64,000 bases of DNA from Cladopsammia gracilis. Its lineage: Eukaryota > Cnidaria > Anthozoa > Scleractinia > Dendrophylliidae. The translations under genes and the position numbers were made by a program. How positions within the stretch are numbered: position 1 is the stretch's first letter; each line of letters opens with the position of its first letter. A model generated the notes under the pieces. It ran no database searches. It worked only from the letters and a program-made list of their open reading frames with translations, and had not been told where the DNA came from. Shown here piece after piece: positions 37,384 through 50,162 of the stretch. The DNA lies in the NCBI GenBank assembly GCA_022457155.1, contig JAJGOT010000205.1, positions 517,001-581,000 on the forward strand, in the 5' to 3' direction.

Positions 37384-39957
37384 TGCGACCTCACACGGGA
37401 AAACGTACACTGACGGCTATCCGTTAAAACGGGCAAAACGGACGGCTGAAAAACGGGAGGAAAACGGATATCGAAAGCGTTAAAACAGTTTCCTAAGTCG
37501 TTCGAACGGCTAAGCAAAATTTTCTAATTGATAGGCTAAAGCGTTTTAACGGCTAAGCAAAATTTTCTAACGGATAAGCTTAATCGATTTAATGGCTAAG
37601 CAAACCGTTAAAATGGCAAATGAAAAGCCGTTTAAATGATGGGTATTAAAGTATGTTTTAACAGCTAGCTAACCAAGCAAAACATTTTGATGGAATATAG
37701 AGAACGTTCATAAACGGCTACTTGCGGTTTAAGCTTTCATAGTACTGAATGGCAAAATTCACAGGTGTTTGACGTGTAACTTAACCGGGTACCAATAACC
37801 GCATTCTTTTCAGCCAGTTCACTGGTAAACACAGAAAATGTTCCCATCTTCTTTTCCTTTGTTGTTTGAGACTGTTTGAGACTTGAGAAAAACATCCCTC
37901 GAACCACAAACAGCTTATCAAAACAGAGAATCGTGCACGATCACGATGCACAAGGTCGATGCACGAAATGATCAACCACACAGTCTCGACCCAGGACACT
38001 CCACGCGTAACTTGTCAGTAACACAACGTGTGTTTGTTTTGTCATCGAAGCCAATCAGTCAATCGCTTCGATGGTCGGTTGCGTAGTAACACTTTCCCAG
38101 ATCACGTGCTTTCGACAACAAAGATGGCGCCTAAAACATCGTTGAAAGAACGCAAGCAACCGAACTTGGAGACTGTTAAAACCGAAAGAAAAATTAATCG
38201 TACAATCCTGAAAGCCAACAAGAACTGAAAAGCTTTTTTCTATAAAGATTTTCCACTATCGGAATTGCCTTCAGATGCGATAATTTTACATGTGCACTCT
38301 GAAGTTTTACACACGCTGCCTTCCGCTGCCTCAAGGTTTGTAAGTGATAAGTCAAGAATCTGTAAGTTTAATATTGCGAAGACAGGAGGGCTGTAACAGA
38401 GTAAGGAAAAAAAGAAATAAATGTTTCTAACTTAAATCTGCTGTTCTCGTTTGAGCTGATGTTAGTGATAGCCGTTTAAACGGATTGTGACTTTGTTTTT
38501 GCTATTTTGGCGACTGCAGTTTTTAACATTCTTGTAAACAAAAAGTCATTATTTATTTCTGATATGATTAATTTAGGCATTCATAGAATTTCTGATATGG
38601 TTAAACCTGGAGGAACCTTTTTAACATGGTTTGATCTTCAGGCCAGAGGTTTACAATCAAAAAACTTTCTATTGTGGTGCGGATTAATAGATGCTTTACC
38701 TCTAAAATGGAAGCAAATTCTGAGAACTGTGACGACTCTACCCAGAACCCCCTTTGTTTCTACGAATTTTACGTTGCTACTTCAATCAAAACGATTAACA
38801 CTAACTGAAATTAATACCAAAAAAATTTACGATGAACTTGTATCCGATATACGAGAAACGCCAACTGCTCAGATCAGATTTAATGAAATGTTTTCTGGAT
38901 GTGAACTTGATTGGAACAAAATTTACAGCCTGCCTTTCCAAGTTGCGTTAGATACTTACACAAGAGATTTTCAGTATAAGCTTTGAAATAGAATAATATT
39001 TACTAATACAAAATTATATAAGTTTGGGTTAGCCGATTCACCTTTGTGCACCTTCTGTGGCAAGGAAGATGAAACCCCTGAACACTTATTTATTTTGTGC
39101 AATTTTTCAAAGTGTTTTTGGCAAGAAATTTCTTGCTGGTTGGAGCATCGTAATATTCATACCGCTATTGATTTGACCACTCAAACCAATATTATGTTTG
39201 GCTTGTTGGATATTAATGAACATTTCATGTCTCTTAATCACGTTATTCTTATAGCTAAACAAACTATTTTTCTTTGCCATCGAAAGAATATAGCTCCAAA
39301 TTTCAATATATTTCTTGCAAACCTTAAAAAAGTTGTTAAAATAGAAGAATTTCTAGCTAAACAAAAAAACAAAATGAACCTGCACCTTGAAAAATGGAAA
39401 CTTTTCGTAGAATTACTTCAGTAATTTTTTTTTCTCAGTATTTGTAGCTATAATTCCTTACCGTAATAACTATAACTTTCTATTTTTTTTTTTAATTTTT
39501 TATTTTATTTATTTATTTATTTATTTTTTTTATTATTATTATTATTATCATTATTATTATTATTATTTTTTTTATGTCAAACTCCTTACCTATGGAGTCA
39601 AAGCAGAAACGATTTTACATATTTTTTTTCCCTTTTTTTTATGTACGTATGTATGTATGTAGGTTGTATTGTATTGTAATATATTGTATTATATCATATC
39701 TCATTAAAAAATTTTCAAATAAAAAAAAAAAACTCTGTGAAATTAACTAAACGGATAGTGTTTGCCGTTAAAACGGCCTGTGATATTTTCTTAACGGATG
39801 ACGATTGCTGTTTTAACGGAATGCGTTAAAATGAAAACGGTTCGTCTAACCGATTAACGGTTCGATAAAGCGTTTTAACGGATAACAAATGGATATCTAA
39901 CGCTTTCTTCTGTTTTAACTGATAGCCGTTAGTAAACGTTTTCCCGTGTGAGGTCAC
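37384..39957. mobile_element. Nested TIR element (GACCTCACACGGGAAAACG ends)
   Basis: About 47-bp termini, TGCGACCTCACACGGGAAAA at the left and the inverted TTTTCCCGTGTGAGGTCACA at the right, with repeated CGTTAAAACGG-type motifs inside. The LINE at 38480-39732 interrupts it. Confidence 0.7.
38507..39424 (+). pseudogene. Non-LTR retrotransposon (LINE) ORF2 C-terminus, decayed
   Basis: One frame with a stop TGA at 38984-38986 gives a LINE C-terminal region (LQARGLQSKNFLLWCGLIDA, KIYDELVSDI) followed by the zf-RVT motif CTFCGKEDETPEHLFILC. The upstream RT domain is missing (5' truncation). A 3' tail with ATTT/ATT simple repeats and an A-run ends near 39732. Confidence 0.75.
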
Positions 39958-40526
39958 ATATAACAGAGTTCAGCAAACAACGGAAAGAAACCAAATAATT
40001 TTCAGAGTCAGGTCCATGCGATACTTTTCAATAGGGTTTTCTGATCGCCATGGTGTTCAATTCGCTCGCGTACTTACAGCTGTAGTTCTATTGTGGACGC
40101 TACGATAGGGTATTAAAATCGCACAAGAAGGTTTAGCCATGGAAAATGTTGTTTAAAGCTTCGCACGCTACGCGATTCGTGTAGCGCGCGATGCCGGGCA
40201 CTTACTTTTGGGAGGTACTGTATTCACATACTTGGGGAGAGACAATGTGGAGCAAAGATTCTTCTCTAAGAAAAGCTTGGTTCCCACTAGCGAACTTAGC
40301 AATGTAAGCAAAATTGTAAGTGGAATCAGAATCGCAAGACCTAGTGGAAATTCAAATGATGGAAGGAGATAGTAAGCAATGGAAGCAGAAGTGGAATCAG
40401 AGCTTCCAATTCTGATTGGGACCACATTTTTTGATTTTCACTAGAACGTATGGCCCATTACGCTTCTGAATCCACTTCCGATTATGTCGCTAGTGGGAAC
40501 CAGCCTGTAACAACACAACAGCAGAG

Positions 40527-40585
40527 ACCAGGGGTCAAATCACTGACCTTCAGGTTAGAAGTCCAACACGCTAACCACTATACAA
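40527..40585 (-). repeat. tRNA-derived SINE-like fragment
   Basis: On the minus strand, TATAGTGGTTAGCGTGTTGG resembles a tRNA D-arm and box A, and GTGATTTGACCCC a decayed box B. Confidence 0.45.
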
Positions 40586-41435
40586 TAAATTATACACCTT
40601 CACCTTTTCATTTGAGAGATGACCAATTTACATGTAGGTGACATTGCTGTTAAGCAGTAAAAATTAAAGACAACTTCTAGTTCTGAAAGTACCTTGATTT
40701 AAAATGAAACTAAATGCATAATTTCCTCCTTTGAATAAAGGTCAACATATATATTCATATGTTCTGTGCAATGTCAGATTATCCCCTCTTCCTCTTTTTA
40801 AAGTACCCTGATGTGAAATGAACCATAAGCAGAACTTGCTACTTCATTAGTACGATCAACATATTTATTTTTGCTATGGAACAATAATTCTCCTTTTCAA
40901 CATGTAACTATAATGTTAAAGAAATCTACAAAACAGGGCTAAATCTTTTTTTGTCAGGATTACAAACACTATATTTACAAAGGGTCAAATATTAATTTAA
41001 GTGCGTCTTAGTATTGAACCGAGATATTGACGTAGCATGAAATAATCTCTCTTGAGCTAAATCGAGGAGTCTTACACCACACCACGAAACATCGAATTTG
41101 AGAGCAAAAATAGGCTATTTCAAACGTAGACGGGGAACAGACACAAAACAAAAACACAATAAATGTTTTTTTTTTAAATTCATCTAAAGCTTATCTCCAC
41201 GTTTAAAAACAATCTTGCAAGTACATGTACAATATTAATGCTGTTATTTTAATTGATCGTGAATCGAGAAAAAATTGACACGGTCAATCTCGATCAGGCT
41301 ATTAAGATGCGATTCTCGATTAAGATGTGATTCTCGACTTTGGTAAAAATGAGTAAAGTGAAAACAGTGCAATGAGGTAGCGCGGTCAGAAATTTGCCGG
41401 GAAACGTTGCGCATACAAAGCAAGTTCATGCTTAC

Positions 41436-41624
41436 CTTGGAAATTGCGAGGGTCTCTTCGTTGCCAGAAGGATACCAACACACCACAATATGTCCCTTTT
41501 TGAGAACTTCTTCTTCACTGTCCGATTCGTCGGATGTTTCTTCGGCATCTTCCAAAACAAGACCTACAGTTCCCTGAGAATTCTTGACAATGTCTTCTGC
41601 GAAAATGCCACCTTCCGCCATCAT
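41436..41624 (-). CDS. UBE2O: UBE2O-like, exon 1 with start codon
   Basis: The ATG at 41624 opens 63 codons to AAG|GTAAGC. It encodes MMAEGGIFAEDIVKNSQGTV, an acidic Ser-rich stretch (EETSDESDSEEE) and GHIVVCWYPSGNE; V-WYP-G is the first conserved block of UBE2O. Ends in phase 0, matching exon 2. Intron 1 is about 8.3 kb and holds the nested 36-40 kb element. Confidence 0.85.
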
Positions 41625-44037
41625 AACTGAACAGTGAATGGGGTGCCTGGCCTCTGGACTGGGTAACCAAGCAAAACGATCCGTCCCAGACCCTAGCTCG
41701 GCTTAACATTTTACATACAAACAAGAACTCTACGAGTTGTGATACATAAGAAATTAAGAATTCGAAGTATAGCTAGTAATGTAACTACTCCAACAAGAGA
41801 AAAATCTAACAGCAATCTGAATTCAAAATTCAAAATTTAATAGTAATAGTAAATTCATTTTACCATACCGTAAAAGTACTGCGCGTAAATTTTTAAAACA
41901 AGAACCAATGAGGATGTTACACCTACAAATCGCGTGTGTAGCTTTGTATAGTTTTTCGAGAAAAGCAGCATGATTTTTTTACATGTAAATTGTCTATAGA
42001 AAAGTAAATTAATTTAAAGGCATTTTATCATGGATTCACAGTGTGCATAAAAAAATCACACCATGTCTTTGGTAGAAGGGCAGGCTGGGCTGATGCTGTA
42101 AGAGCGGAAGTTAACACAAGTCCGAAACAGTTTTTAAAACTGATGAACTGAGCCAGTTACCTCCCAGTGCTAAAGAATAGCTTCTCTAAAAACTTCAGAT
42201 GAAAAACACACATTATCGAACATTACCCCATGAAGTACTGCCAAAGTGCTTTCATTTAAAGGTCTTATTTACTTAAGGGTTTTATCCAGACTATTCTGCT
42301 TGAACATTAACATCGTATTACTAAAATGTCTGACCGAACTGATCTAGCTACGTTGAAAAAGGGAGCCGAGCAGGAGGAATTATTTTACCCAAAAAATTCA
42401 GGTTCTTTGGGGGCTCAACAAACATAGATGGCAAAGGAACATTTCCATTATTTCAAATTATTACTAATCGACTTAACCCGCCTAGCTAGACAGTTAGCTT
42501 ATTAACTGACAGTTAGAAGCGATGTTTCCCTACCATATTCAAACATCGAGTTATTTTTTTGATGGTTTTTGCTAACTTTTCATGCGGTCTGTGTATAAAA
42601 TCATTGATCACTTGTACGAGTCCAAATGTAAGTTTCTTCGAAACATTTTTGCTATCGTTGCTTTTTTATTATCCTATTTTATCCAAGACAGGGAAATTTT
42701 AAATTCGTTAGTTTAACCCATTCAAATCCCCCAGCAATAAACAATTCAACAGCAAAAGAAATATGATCTCTCGTATCTAATACTGATTAAAAAGTGATTA
42801 TATGTGCTGTACATGGCATTACAATTCCAACAGAACAGCCACGACTTCTTTAAAAAACATGACGCAAAGTTGAATACGTTTGCGTGTGATCTATCGTTCA
42901 ATTAAAAGCTGGTTTTGTTCATGAACGATCTAGAGACTGAAAGCCGTGATGCTTCCATTTTTTTGGTCTGATTGTGAAATGCATTCTTAAACCGGAACTA
43001 ATTTCCCTCAACTACTTAGGTAAGCATTATTTTGGATGCGTTTAAATATGCATTGCATTCTAGTTATCCGGTTTTTTTTCGGGCAGTCGCCTTATATAAA
43101 AAATTTTAAAATTTAATTATATTTTAATTCCTACCTCCGACATTGTTGCGAAAAATTATGGTGAGCTGAAAATAAAACTACAGTGCATGAATAAAAATGA
43201 CAGACATGTCTTTTTCTATACAATTTATGATCTCTTGAAAAATAATAATGATATAACTCGACGGACTTTCAATTTTCATTAGTATAAAACACTAATATGA
43301 CAATTTCACCAAACATTAGTACAATTTTCTAAAATGACATATACCATTTGAAGCTTTTGTATATGCCCGATGTGTTTACAGTGTTTACGGTATACATACA
43401 TTAGATAAAGTACGTTGAAAAAAGACGCCCGTAGGTCATCAAGAGGTACATATTAATAGAAATGCATTTCTGTAGCTTAATTTCCAAGCACTTTTATTCA
43501 ACTACCCTTTACAATTCTACTGAGTCATAGCGTTTAATTCCACTCGTTGTCCTATTGATGCCATGGAAACATTAAATAAAAGGACTCAGGTGCCAAATTT
43601 CCCATTTACTGTATAAACGTGTTCGATATCAAAGTTGAACTGGATAAATACAGCACAAAAATTGAAGACAAGTTACAATAAGCATAACCGAGATGAACTA
43701 GCCCCTGCCTAGGGATATAAGAGTGATTCGTGTAAGATGAAGATGAAGACAAAGAGGACATAAGAAAAGAGAGCAAACCCAAGAGGAAAAATAAGGTAAT
43801 AAACTTTATGTAACATATTGTCATTATCAAAATCATCTTCGCAACTATAAAGAAAATTTCAAGAAGATGCAGACTGAGAGAGCGGTAGGCTCAAAATCGG
43901 GGCTTTTTTAAACCGGAAAGACCCTTTTAGACAGTTTGCATCATGTAGATGATAGCCTGTTTCGCCGGTAAGTGTTTTACCAAACTGGCATATATTTAAA
44001 CGAAAACAATAATCTGCTTTGACGCTCGCATTGCAAA

Positions 44038-44040
<3 letters not shown>

Positions 44041-44089
<49 letters not shown>
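44041..44089. repeat. TA microsatellite
   Basis: Pure (TA)n run; similar runs occur near 44278, 45608, 49350-49409, 50050 and 51365. Confidence 0.9.
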
Positions 44090-44115
44090 GTAAAACAGTG
44101 CTCAATACATTAATG

Positions 44116-44282
44116 TAGAGCGAAATATATGTTTATGGAGGAAAGAAACAAATAAACTACGCTTTCATCCCGACAAGCCTGTTTTTTTTTTTTTGAATCC
44201 CCTGATGAGTGGGCAACCACGAAACAGGCTTGTCGGGATGAAAGCGTAGTTTATTTGTTTCTTTCCTCCATAAACATATATA
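44116..44282 (+). ncRNA. Hammerhead-like ribozyme core in an inverted repeat, copy 1
   Basis: CTGATGA (44202-44208), stem GTGG-GCAA-CCAC (44209-44220) and GAAA (44221-44224) form a hammerhead core. CAGGCTTGTCGGGATGAAAG pairs with the upstream CTTTCATCCCGACAAGCCTG as a long stem III, with GTT at the expected cleavage site. Stem I is poor because of a T-run. Such motifs are known from Penelope-like elements and retrozymes. Confidence 0.55.
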
Positions 44283-44407
44283 TATATATATATACGATTA
44301 TGTATACAATGTGCCCTCCCGGTTGTTACCATAATGGCTTTATGGCAACTCCTGAACTTGGGCACAGGATGTACGGATGTATCGGTATATATATATATAA
44401 ATAATAT

Positions 44408-45604
44408 ACACCCGTTTGCAAAAAAAAATGACATTTTTAAAAAATAGAAATATATATATAGCTATTGTGTTCGCATCACAAATGTGGTGACAGACGGTAG
44501 ATACCTTTTCACAGTGACTACAATACCCATTACAGCAGGTGTCCGTTAATCTGCACCATTGTTCACGGAAAACATTATTGAATAATTTTACAGATTAAAT
44601 TATTCAATGCCTGAATATAAACAAATGAGCCGCAGACAATTTATTGACTAGAGCCTATGCTTTTTTTGAGGCACTGCGGATAGCAACGATCTTGGTTGGG
44701 GACTATGCAGAAAAAAGTAGTGGAAAATAGACGTCCTTGGATACAAATATCACCACAGTTTAAAAAGCATAGTACAAAGATGATATATTTGTTCTCTTTT
44801 TCAGCACCTATTAAGAGTAGGTGTCAATAAGTAACTTAATCATTTCGTTGACGGACTCCATAGTTTGGGAAATCCACATCAAACGTCTTAAGTGTACGCT
44901 TATTTTGGGGGTCGTTCACGACCCTTACCGTTATTTTACAAATCCTTTGATTGCAATTAAAAAAGGGGGAATCAATGTTGGCGAATTTAGCGACCTTTTA
45001 TGTAAAAAATATTTCCTCTGTTCGACGAACTTGCCGCTAAATTGGTGGCTTTTGATATATATATTTTTAAATTAATTATATCAAGGCGGCAGTACAACAA
45101 CCTGAATATTATGTACAAATCCCTTAATCTTTGTTAAAAAGAAACATGAAAAATCGCCAATAAAGCGGTAAAGGCTACAATAAGCCCCCAATATGTTCTG
45201 AAAAAGAGAACAAATATATATTCTTTGTCCTATGCTTTTTAAACTGTTGTGATATTTGTATCCAAGGACATCTATTTTCCACTACTTTTTTTGCTTCACA
45301 GTCTCCAACGAAGATCGTTGCTATCCGCAATGCCTCAAAAGAAGCAAAGGCTCGAGTTAATAAATTGTCTGTGGCTCATTTGTTTATATTCAGGCATTGA
45401 ATAATTTAATCTGTAAAATTATTCAATGATGTTTTCCGTGAACAATGGTGCAGATTAATGGACGCCGGCTGTAATGAACACTTGGCAAAGGGTATTGTAG
45501 TTACTGTAGTTACTGTAGTTATTGTGAAATCGCATTTGTGATGCGAACACAATAGCCATATATATATTTCTATTTTTTAAAAATGTCATTTTTTTTGCAA
45601 ACGG

Positions 45605-45611
<7 letters not shown>
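44408..45611. mobile_element. Fold-back element with ~400-bp inverted repeats, copy 1
   Basis: ACACCCGTTTGCAAAAAAAA at the left and TTTTTTTTGCAAACGGGTGT at the right begin arms that match over ~400 bp (for example AACAAATGAGCCGCAGACAA versus its diverged complement near 45370). The ~350-bp middle has no transposase. Confidence 0.7.
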
Positions 45612-45651
<40 letters not shown>

Positions 45652-46269
45652 CTTAGGGTGCTTAATCTAAAATGACCTCAGTAAGAATTATCGCGATACC
45701 TTTCATGGTATAAAGTCGAAAAAATATGACAGAATATAACATGTGTTGTTTCAGAATTGGTACCTCTTAGGGGTAAAAATTCATTTGAGCCACGCCCATC
45801 AAAGAAGATTCTGGTACCTTTTAGGATGTTTACAAAAATTTCCAACGGGCACCCCCGACAGGATCCAAATACCCAGAAAAGTGCGCACTTTCGGTTTATT
45901 TTACAAAATCAAATAGAACTAAGCATGACTTTGCATAATTAATTACAGACCGAAAGTATAAAGCTTGGTTTTAACCAGCGAAATGGTATAAGCATAAGCG
46001 AAGTATCAACATAAGCATCAATCATACTAGTGTTTTACGAATGTTCGTTCAGTGTCACTTGACGCAAATGCTTATGCTTATGTCTTTGTGAAAACCAGAC
46101 TTAAAAAGTACAGCATATCCCGTACAACAAGTGCAAATTGTTTCCACCCCGGCCCAAACTCGTCTACAAAACGGAAGGGCATGCTACACCTAAATTCATT
46201 TTAAGGGCAAAAATCGATGGGCAAACAGGGTTAAACATATCGTAAAATCTTAAAAAACGTTCTCTGGTT

Positions 46270-46620
46270 AAAAATTACTTAAAAAACTGAGCCTTCGGCT
46301 ACCAGCTGCAGCCTTTAACGAATGAATGACTCGATAAATCTGTTAGATCATCTGAATCATTAGATACTTTTAAAAAGCGCATTAAATTGGTTGACTTCAC
46401 AAACCTGCTAGATAATACTTGTAAAGACTGTTTTTTATGCAATAACTGACAATCGATCTTTTATATTTATATACTTTTTCTATATTTATATATGTACATA
46501 CATTTTAAATTTTATTAATTATTAGATTATTATTGTAGTTATAGTGTAGTTATGTGTCCCCAATTAGTGTACATTGTATGCTAGCGATTTTGACACATTA
46601 ATAAAGTTCTTATCTTATCT
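46270..46620 (+). pseudogene. LINE 3' tail, copy 1
   Basis: One frame gives SSESLDTFKKRIK, as in CR1/L2-like LINE C-termini, followed by an AATAAAG and a short TCTTA repeat end. The same sequence recurs at 52027-52377 because of the array duplication. Confidence 0.5.
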
Positions 46621-49201
46621 TTATGACGAAAAGCCGCGAATGTAAAAATATACACAGCGAAAACAAAATGCGTGAAAAAATGAAATAATAATTCTGTGCG
46701 AAGAAAGTGACAAAAAAGAATTGAATATTGTCTAGGTAACGGTTTGGAATTATTATCAGCGTCAGTTGTCTCGGCAGCCATGACTCGAGCGTTTTCCGCA
46801 TGCCTGATACTCGCCTTTGTCAATAACAAGTGCATTTTTAAATTCAATAGTAATAGTAAATTCATTTTACCATACCGTAAAACTACTGCGCGTAAATTTT
46901 TAAAACAAGAACCAATAAGGATGTTACACCTACAAACCGCGTGTGTAGCTTTGTATAGTTTTTCGAGAAAAACAGTACGATTTTTTTACATGTAAATTGT
47001 CTATGAAAAGTAAATTAATTTAAAGGCATTTTATCATGGATTCACAGTGTGCATAAAAAAAACATCACACTCTTTGGTAGAAGGGCAGGCTGGGCTGATG
47101 CTGTAAGAGCGGAAGTTAACACAAGTCCGAAGCATTTTTAAAACTGATAAACTGAGTTACCTCGCAGTGCTAAAGAATAGCTTCTCTAAAAACTTCAAAT
47201 GAAAAACACACATTACCCCATGAAGTACTGTCAAAGCGCTTTCATTTAAGGGTCTTATTTACTTTAGGGTTTTATCCACAGACTCAATAGTCAGACTGCT
47301 TGAACATTAACATTGTATGACTAAATGTCTGACCGAACTGATATAGCCACGTGAAAAAAGGCCGGGAGCCGAGTAGGAGGAGTTATGTTACGCAAACAAT
47401 TCAGGTTCTTTGGGGGCTCAACAAACATAGCTGGCAAAGGAACATTTTCATTATTTCAAATTATAACTAATCGACTTCACCCGCTTAGCTAGACAGTTAG
47501 CTTATTAACTGACAGTTTTGAAGAAAAATGTCACCTCTCAACAAAGAATACCTGCTAAAGTGATGTTTCCCTACCATATTCAAACACCGAGTTAATTTTT
47601 TGATGGTTGTTGGAAACTTTTCATGCGATCTGTGTATACTGATCATTGATCACTTGCGTGGATGCACGAGACCAAATGTAAGTTTTCCAAATGTAAGTTT
47701 ACCAAATGTAAGTTTTTGTTATCGTTTGCTTTTTTATTATTTTATTTTATCCCAAGACAGGGAAATTTTAAATTCATTAGTTTAACCCATTCAAATCCCC
47801 CAGCAACAAACAATTCAACAGCAAAAGAAATATGATCTCTCTTATCAAATACTGATTTAAAAGTGATTATATGTGCTGTTAATGGCATTACAATTCAAAC
47901 AGAACAACCATGACTTATTTCTTTAAAAAACCATGCCGCAAAATTGAATAAGTCTGCGTGTGATCCATCGTTCAATTAAAAACTGGTTTTTTTCTTGGAC
48001 GATCCAGAGACTGAAAGCCGTGATGCTCGTCAATTTTTTTGGTCTGATTGTGAAACGCAATCTGAAGACGGAACTAATTTCCCTCAATGACTTAGGTAAG
48101 CATTATTTTGGATGAGTTTAAATATACATTGAATTCCAGTTATCCGTTTTTTTTTTAGGCAGTCGCTTTATATAAATAATTTTAAAATTCAATTATATTT
48201 TTATTCCTTCCTCCGACATTGTGGCGAAAAATTATGCTGAACTGAAAATAAAACTACAGTGCATGAATAAAAATGACAGACAATTGTCTTTTTCTAAGCA
48301 ATTTATGATCTTTTGAAAAATAATAATGATATAACTCGACGGACTTTCAATTTTCATTAGTATAAAACACTAATATGACAATTTCACACAAACATTAGTA
48401 CAATTTTGTAAAATGACATATACCATTTGAAGCTTTTGTATATGCCAAATGTGTTTACAGTGTTTACGTATATGGTCTCTTGATAAAGTACATTGAAAAA
48501 AGACGCCCGTAGGTCATTAAGCGGTACATATTAATAGGAATACATTTCTGTAGCTTCATTTCCATGCACTTTTATTCAACTACCATTTACAATTCTACTG
48601 AGTCATAGCGTTTAATTCCACTCGTTTTCCTATTGATGCCATGGAAACATGGAATAAAAGGACTCAGGTGACAAATTGTCCATTTACTGTATAAACGTGT
48701 TCGATATCAAAGTTCAACTGGATAAATACAGCACAAAAATTGAAGACAAGTTTCCAATAAGCATAACCGAGATGAACTAGCCCCTGCCTAGGGATATAAG
48801 AGTGATTCGTGTAAGATGAAGATGAAGACGAAGAGGACATAAGAAAAGAGAGCAAAGCCAAGAGGAAAATTAAGGTAATAAACTTTATCTAACATATTGT
48901 CATTATCAAAATCATCTTCGCAAGTATAAAGAAAATTTCAAGAAGATGCAGACTGAGAGAGCGGTAGGCTCAAAATCGGGGCTTTTTTAAACCGGAAAGA
49001 CCCTTTTAGACAGTTTGCATCATGTAGATGATAGCCTGTTTCGCCGGTAAGTGTTTTACCAAACTGGCATATATTTAAACGAAAACAATAATCTGCTTTG
49101 ACGCTCGCATTGCAAAATATATATTTATATATATATATATATAAAGTGTAGAACTGGATATTCGTAAAACAGTGCTCAATACATTAATGTAGAGCGAAAT
49201 A

Positions 49202-49345
49202 TATGTTTATGGAGGAAAGAAACAAATAAACTACGCTTTCATCCCGACAAGCCTGTTTTTTTTTTTTGAATCCCCTGATGAGTGGGCAACCACGAAACAG
49301 GCTTGTCGGGATGAAAGCGTAGTTTATTTGTTTCTTTCCTCCATA
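49202..49345 (+). ncRNA. Hammerhead-like ribozyme core, copy 2
   Basis: Same sequence as copy 1: CTGATGA 49275-49281, GAAA 49294-49297, with the long stem III arms conserved. Confidence 0.55.
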
Positions 49346-49410
<65 letters not shown>

Positions 49411-49416
49411 GATTAT

Positions 49417-50046
49417 GTATACAATGTGCCCTCCCGGTTGTTACCATAATGGCTTTATGGCAACTCCTGAACTTGGGCACAGGATGTACGGATGTATCGG
49501 TATATATATATATATATATTCTTCAAAATATGGAAATAAAGACAATAAACTCCTTGCCGATATTTCGTCTTTATTATAAAAGACTTCGTCAGGGCAACTG
49601 ACTAAGCGTGACCGACCGTTACAAAATATACATCAAGTAGCGTAAGACGCGAGACATGTATAACAACCTTGCACGCGCTAAGCGCGCGCTACAAAATTAA
49701 AGCTATGTAATGTGTATATCTAAATTAAAACTAAATTAAATAGCGATGACTTTTTTTGCAGCAGAAACCCTCGAAGGGATTTGTTTTAATTTAGATATAC
49801 ACATTACATAGCTTTAATTTTGTAGCGCGCGCTTAGCGCGTGCAAGGTTGTTATACATGTCTCGCGTCTTACGCTACTTGATGTATATTTTGTAACGGTC
49901 GGTCACGCTTAGTCAGTTGCCCTGACGAAGTCTTTTATAATAAAGACGAAATATCGGCAAGGAGTTTATTGTCTTTATTTCCATATTTTGAAGAATATTA
50001 ATTAACATTTTGGAAGAAAGATCCAGACAAAGGATGTTTTTGAAAC

Positions 50047-50079
<33 letters not shown>

Positions 50080-50155
50080 TGTGCCCAAGTTCAGGAGTTG
50101 CCATAAAGCCATTATGGTAACAACCGGGAGGGCACATTGTATACATGATTGTATA
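49417..50155. mobile_element. Palindromic insertion specific to unit Y'
   Basis: The inner arms 49518-49738 and 49777-49998 are near-perfect inverted repeats (ATTCTTCAAAATATGGAAAT and complement). Outside them, GTGCCCTCCCGGTTGTTACC (49428) is mirrored at ~50125. Each inner arm holds CTGACGA, a GTCTTT/AAAGAC stem and GAAA (plus strand 49922-49951; minus strand 49592-49563), a hammerhead-like core. Confidence 0.65.
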
Positions 50156-50162
50156 TATATAT

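Larger units (their letters stand above)
36217..40220. mobile_element. 4-kb TA-flanked TIR element with nested insertions
   Basis: CAGTACCTCCCAAAAGTAAG at 36217 and its exact complement ending at 40220 are each flanked by TA. GCGCGCGACGCGAATCG-type sequence repeats inside both ends. It contains a tandem array (36440-36990) and a second TIR element (37384-39957), which itself carries a LINE. Confidence 0.75.

Noticed and set aside
45757..45942. Small gene repeated at 51512
   Set aside because: The identity reflects the tandem duplication; no coding signature is seen.
49328..49579. Protein-like frame of repeated Ile-Tyr
   Set aside because: Translation of a TA microsatellite.
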